This document shows, in pieces, positions 5,879 through 8,549 of a stretch of 8,549 bases of DNA. Position 1 is the stretch's first letter. Every line of letters begins with the position of its first letter. The stretch spans positions 1 to 8,549 of the forward strand of contig JBKHXK010000055.1 in NCBI GenBank assembly GCA_046566065.1, in the 5' to 3' direction. Source of the stretch: MB1-2 sp046566065. GTDB lineage: Bacteria > Actinomycetota > CADDZG01 > WHSQ01. The notes under the pieces were generated by a model. It did not search any database and was not told where the DNA came from. It was given only the letters and a program-made list of their open reading frames with translations. The position numbers and the translations under genes were made by a program.

Positions 5879-6964
5879 CTAGGCGGTCTCGGCTACCTCG
5901 TCGGGCACATCGGACCCGTCGTCCGCGCCGGCGATCAGGCCGAGCTTCTCTTTGATCTTGAGCTCGATCTCGGTGGCGATATCCGGGTTCTCGGCAAGGA
6001 AGGTCTTTGCGTTCTCCCGGCCCTGTCCAAGCTGGTCGTCGCCGTAGATGAACCACGCACCGGACTTGCGGACGATCCCGTGATCGATAGCGACATCGAG
6101 CAGGCTGCCCTCTTTCGAGATCCCGAAGCCGTACTGGATGTCGAACTCGGCCTTCTTGAACGGAGCGCTGACCTTGTTCTTCACGACCTTCACGCGCACC
6201 CTGGAGCCCACGATCTCGGCCCCGTCCTTCAAAGAGTCGATCCGACGGACGTCCATACGCACCGACGAGTAGAACTTGAGCGCACGTCCACCGGAGGTGG
6301 TCTCGGGCGAACCGAACATGACACCGATCTTCTCTCTGATCTGGTTGATGAAGACGAGGATCGTGTTCGAGCGGTTCACGTTGCCGGCCAGCTTGCGCAG
6401 CGCCTGGCTCATCAGACGAGCTTGCAGGCCGACGTGGCTGTCACCCATCTCGCCCTCGATCTCGGCCCGGGGCACCAGCGCGGCGACGGAGTCGACCACG
6501 ATCACCGACATCGCCCCGGAGCGAACCAGGGTGTCCGCGATCTCGAGCGCCTGCTCGCCGGTGTCGGGCTGGCTGACCAGGAGGCTGTCGATGTCGACGC
6601 CCAGAGCCTTGGCGTAGGCCGGGTCGAGCGCGTGCTCGGCATCGATGAACGCAACGAGACCGCCGGCCTTCTGAGCCTCGGCGATCACGTGCAGGGAGAC
6701 GGTCGTCTTGCCGGAGCCCTCGGGACCGTAGATCTCGACGATCCGGCCCTTGGGGATACCGCCCACGCCGAGGGCCAGGTCCAGTGCCAGCGATCCGGTC
6801 GATACGACCTCGACGTCTCGCAGGGGGCCCTCGTCGCCCAGGCGCATGATCGAGCCCTTGCCGTGCTGCTTCTCGATCTGAGCCAGCGCCGCCTCGACGG
6901 CCGCGTCCCGGCCCTTGGTGTCACGGCTCGTATCGGTCACGCCACTTCGGTCCCTTATGGCCAC
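5879..6964 (-). CDS. recA: Recombinase RecA
   Basis: ATP-dependent recombinase that forms filaments on single-stranded DNA, drives strand exchange and promotes LexA self-cleavage in the SOS response. It has 361 residues, close to the usual 345-360. Visible features are the helical N-terminus with KQHGKGSIMRLG (32-43), Walker A GPEGSGKTT (80-88), the catalytic glutamate E110 in FIDAEHALDP, Walker B VIVVDSVAAL (154-163), loop L1 (about 164-180, EIEGEMGDSHVGLQ), and NQIREKIGVMFGSPETTSGG (207-226) with loop L2. The short acidic C-terminal tail is also typical. No intein or frameshift is present. The start is GTG at 6964, five bases after AAGGGAG. It is controlled by an SOS box 76 bases upstream and followed by recX. 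Confidence 0.98.
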   Translation of the reverse strand: MAIRDRSGVTDTSRDTKGRDAAVEAALAQIEKQHGKGSIMRLGDEGPLRDVEVVSTGSLALDLALGVGGIPKGRIVEIYGPEGSGKTTVSLHVIAEAQKAGGLVAFIDAEHALDPAYAKALGVDIDSLLVSQPDTGEQALEIADTLVRSGAMSVIVVDSVAALVPRAEIEGEMGDSHVGLQARLMSQALRKLAGNVNRSNTILVFINQIREKIGVMFGSPETTSGGRALKFYSSVRMDVRRIDSLKDGAEIVGSRVRVKVVKNKVSAPFKKAEFDIQYGFGISKEGSLLDVAIDHGIVRKSGAWFIYGDDQLGQGRENAKTFLAENPDIATEIELKIKEKLGLIAGADDGSDVPDEVAETA

Positions 6965-6969
6965 CTCGT

Positions 6970-6976
6970 CTCCCTT
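6970..6976 (-). promoter_or_regulatory. Ribosome binding site of recA
   Basis: AAGGGAG on the minus strand, five bases before the GTG at 6964. It supports the GTG start over the next in-frame GTG eight codons later. Confidence 0.7.
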
Positions 6977-7033
6977 CGATCGCCCCGTCCAAGCGGGTTG
7001 TTTCGGATGGGACCAACGTATCCAGAGGGTGTG

Positions 7034-7039
7034 ACAATA
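7034..7039 (-). promoter_or_regulatory. Possible -10 element of recA
   Basis: TATTGT on the minus strand keeps the key T, A and final T of a -10 box and sits just downstream of the SOS box, which would then fill the -13 to -30 interval. No good -35 is visible. LexA bound at the box would block this promoter directly. The transcript would have a leader of about 60 bases. Confidence 0.35.
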
Positions 7040-7057
7040 ATCGAACAGGTGTTCGAT
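7040..7057. promoter_or_regulatory. SOS box (LexA operator) of recA
   Basis: ATCGAAC-AGGT-GTTCGAT is a perfect palindrome with seven-base arms and a four-base centre. It contains the full TCGAAC-N4-GTTCGA consensus known for LexA in mycobacteria and related bacteria. It lies 76 bases before the recA start. LexA repression of recA-recX, lifted on DNA damage, is the expected control. Confidence 0.93.
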
Positions 7058-7114
7058 AGAGCGGATTTGCGAAGAACAGGGCGGTAGTTATCCCGATGTG
7101 ATTCTAGGCCCTAT

Positions 7115-7148
7115 CCCGACCCGAGGGAAGGCCCGATCCGAGGGCAGA
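7115..7148. repeat. Imperfect 17-base tandem repeat upstream of recA
   Basis: Two adjacent copies of a 17-base unit (7115-7131 and 7132-7148, beginning CCCGACCCGAGGG and CCCGATCCGAGGG) match at 14 positions. They lie in the 245-base gap between recA and the propeller gene. The rest of that gap beyond the SOS box shows only a short inverted repeat, TTCGC/GCGAA (7170-7182), 28 bases after the propeller-gene stop and too weak to be called a terminator with confidence. Function is unknown and chance is possible. Confidence 0.35.
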
Positions 7149-7209
7149 GGCGTTCTCTTCCACAGGACGTTCGCTCAGCGAAAGCCACGTGCCAAAGAAG
7201 GGCGGACTC

Positions 7210-8286
7210 CTACCAGTCAGGGCGCGGGGCCGAATGTAGACCCTTCCTGGTCAGGCGAACCCGCCGACTGCGGTCGATGCTCGTCTTGTATAGGTCGGAG
7301 TAGAGCGCCCTGGGCTGGCGAGTGGGAACGGCTGTGTACAGAATCCACCGACCGTCGGGCGAGAAGTCCCAAGCAGCCGCGTTCCTAGAGTGTCGCTCCG
7401 ACACGAGTCGCTTGCCGGATCCATCCGGCCGCATCACCCAAGCCTGGCTGCGACGCTCCCCCTCGAACCTGATCGAACGCGTCCAGGCGAGGTGACGGCC
7501 GTCGTCGGACCAGGTCGGGTCACAATCGAAGGACCTCAGCGAGCGCGTCAGGCGACGTTCACGAGAGCCGTCGGCTCTCATCACGTAGATCTCCGCCGCA
7601 CAAGGGTTGCGACGCGAGTGGTCCCGAGTGCTGTGGAAGACGATCCTCGACCCGTCCGGCGCCCACCGGGGATGGAGATCCATCGCTCCTGAGTCCGTGA
7701 GCTGCGTGTGTTCGCCTGTGGAAGCGTCCATAGAGAAAACATGGCGATACGCACCTTCTGCATCGTCACTTCCTTCACCCGAGATGAAAGCGATCGCCGC
7801 GCCATCCGGCGACCAGCGCGGATCTTCTGCGAAGCAGTTGAAGGCGTCGCCGAGATACCTGCGTTCCGCGGTGGTCACGTCGACGATCCAGATGCCTCCG
7901 CACACAGGGTCGAGGGGCGACTCGGGGGTCTCGCGCGGCCCCGGGTGGGCGTAGGCCAGAAACCTTCCGTCCGGGGACCAGGTGCCTCCCGATCGCGGAA
8001 GGTCATCCAACTTCATCTTGTTCCTGCCGTCGGCGTCCATCACCCACAGGTGGTCACCCTCGTCTCCGACGTAGGTGATCTTCGACTTATCCGGAGACCA
8101 ACTCACGTGAGAGAAATCGCCCTCAGCCAGAGCGCGCCAGCCGGACCCGTCAGGGCGGATCGAGCCGATCGTGAAGGTCTCATTTATCAAGATGCGACCG
8201 TTGGGGGGCGTCGTCGCTCGAGCCGGGAGAACCGCAAGCGCAAGTGGGACGAGCGCGAACGCCATCAGTCGCCCGGTTTTTCTCAT
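7210..8286 (-). CDS. Secreted TolB-like beta-propeller (PD40 repeat) protein
   Basis: Predicted exported protein of 358 residues whose body is a TolB-like propeller. The N-terminus MRKTGRLMAFALVPLALAVLPARA is a signal peptide with likely cleavage after ARA (residue 24). Six PD40-type motifs follow at about 63 (WSPDKSKITYV), 103 (WSPDGRFLAYA), 158 (WSPDGAAIAFI), 208 (WAPDGSRIVFH), 259 (WSDDGRHLAWT) and 308 (FSPDGRWILYT), one per blade. Four cysteines (129, 151, 229, 255) could form disulfides outside the cell. No lipobox, enzyme domain or TolA/Pal neighbour is present, so the Tol role does not carry over; ligand binding or a periplasmic or surface role is possible but unknown. The ATG at 8286 is chosen because it begins the signal peptide. 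A GTG at 8304 would add six residues. Both ribosome sites are weak. Confidence 0.85.
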   Translation of the reverse strand: MRKTGRLMAFALVPLALAVLPARATTPPNGRILINETFTIGSIRPDGSGWRALAEGDFSHVSWSPDKSKITYVGDEGDHLWVMDADGRNKMKLDDLPRSGGTWSPDGRFLAYAHPGPRETPESPLDPVCGGIWIVDVTTAERRYLGDAFNCFAEDPRWSPDGAAIAFISGEGSDDAEGAYRHVFSMDASTGEHTQLTDSGAMDLHPRWAPDGSRIVFHSTRDHSRRNPCAAEIYVMRADGSRERRLTRSLRSFDCDPTWSDDGRHLAWTRSIRFEGERRSQAWVMRPDGSGKRLVSERHSRNAAAWDFSPDGRWILYTAVPTRQPRALYSDLYKTSIDRSRRVRLTRKGLHSAPRPDW

Positions 8287-8377
8287 GTGTCCATCAAGAC
8301 GCACGAGAGACGCGGAACACTGCCTCGGTGCTCGGGTTCTTTGGGACGAGATGTGTCACCAGCGGGCATGTGGGCGT

Positions 8378-8407
8378 AAAAAACGTCGGACCGCACCCTC
8401 CGGTGCG
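8378..8407 (-). terminator. Probable intrinsic terminator of the upstream minus-strand gene
   Basis: On the minus strand CGCACC-GGAG-GGTGCG (8392-8407) forms a six-pair stem with a tetraloop. After eight bases comes a run of six T (8378-8383). It lies 35 bases after the stop of the gene that enters from the right edge. The eight-base gap between stem and T run is longer than usual, so efficiency is uncertain. If it works, the propeller gene needs its own promoter between about 8305 and 8377; I see no clear one. Confidence 0.5.
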
Positions 8408-8442
8408 CAGGGAGTGGTGGTTCTGGGGGCCGGGGAGAGGCG

Positions 8443-8549
8443 TCAGGCGTGGGCGGAGGCGAGGAGGTCTTCGAGGTCCAGGGGCAGGGTGACCATCGCC
8501 AGCGAGCCGTCGCCGTTGCGAGGCCACTCTTCGACCGGGCGGTCGCGGT
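8443..8549 (-). CDS. C-terminal end of an unidentified protein
   Basis: The last 34 codons of a gene that starts beyond the window, ending in TGA at 8443-8445. The visible end begins RDRPVEEWPRNGDGSLAMVT and finishes with LDLEDLLASAHA. Nearly all codons (31 of 34) end in G or C, the amino-acid mix is normal, and a probable terminator follows, all of which favour a real gene in this frame over the overlapping arginine- and proline-rich frame. I do not recognise the family. It is on the same strand as recA and the propeller gene. Confidence 0.62.
   Translation of the reverse strand, partial: RDRPVEEWPRNGDGSLAMVTLPLDLEDLLASAHA

Noticed and set aside
6080..7087. Plus-strand ORF of 335 codons opposite recA
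   Set aside because: Antisense shadow of recA, running over the SOS box and promoter; composition rich in D, L, G and H with no recognisable domain.
1..8549. CRISPR array, insertion sequence, integron or prophage
   Set aside because: No regular repeats with spacers, no transposase or integrase motifs, no terminal inverted repeats, and even GC-rich codon use across the genes.

Overview
The window is an ordinary-looking stretch of a high-GC bacterial chromosome, most likely from the phylum Actinomycetota. Four things point there: strong G/C bias at third codon positions; a perfect TCGAAC-N4-GTTCGA SOS box, the LexA site of Actinomycetota and several Gram-positive bacteria; a kinase that resembles the actinobacterial MacS family; and a membrane acyltransferase of a type common in actinobacteria. 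The presence of RNase Y may suggest a lineage outside the streptomycetes and mycobacteria, but I cannot place it further.

Layout from left to right. (a) 1-1241, minus strand: an integral membrane acyltransferase of the acyltransferase-3 family. It is cut off at its C-terminal end by the window edge and is open for its whole 413 visible residues. (b) 1407-3307, plus strand: a two-gene two-component system, made of a membrane sensor histidine kinase (HisKA_3 type, MacS-like) and a NarL/LuxR-type response regulator that overlaps it by four bases. It is divergent from the acyltransferase across a 165-base promoter region. (c) 3308-3497: a convergent gap with two perfectly abutting hairpins (3429-3482), probably the transcription end for one or both strands. 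The same bases also carry an uncertain 55-codon ORF. (d) 3498-6964, minus strand: rny (RNase Y), recX and recA, in the transcription order recA-recX-(314-base gap)-rny. recA has an SOS box 76 bases before its start. Two abutting hairpins follow the recX stop, so rny probably has its own promoter and leader. (e) 7210-8286, minus strand: a secreted TolB-like six-repeat beta-propeller protein. (f) 8443-8549, minus strand: the last 34 codons of an unidentified gene, with a likely terminator between it and the propeller gene.

How the parts relate. RecA and RecX form the classic recombinase and modulator pair, and the SOS box ties them to DNA damage through LexA. RNase Y is an RNA-decay enzyme whose link to recA/recX is positional. 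The two-component pair is a complete signalling unit. Its target is unknown, but the divergent acyltransferase, probably acting on the cell envelope, is a candidate. I see no mobile element, CRISPR array, tRNA, rRNA or clear novel system. The items most worth a second look are the contiguous hairpins with their ambiguous small ORF, the unexplained recX-rny gap, and the orphan secreted propeller next to recA.
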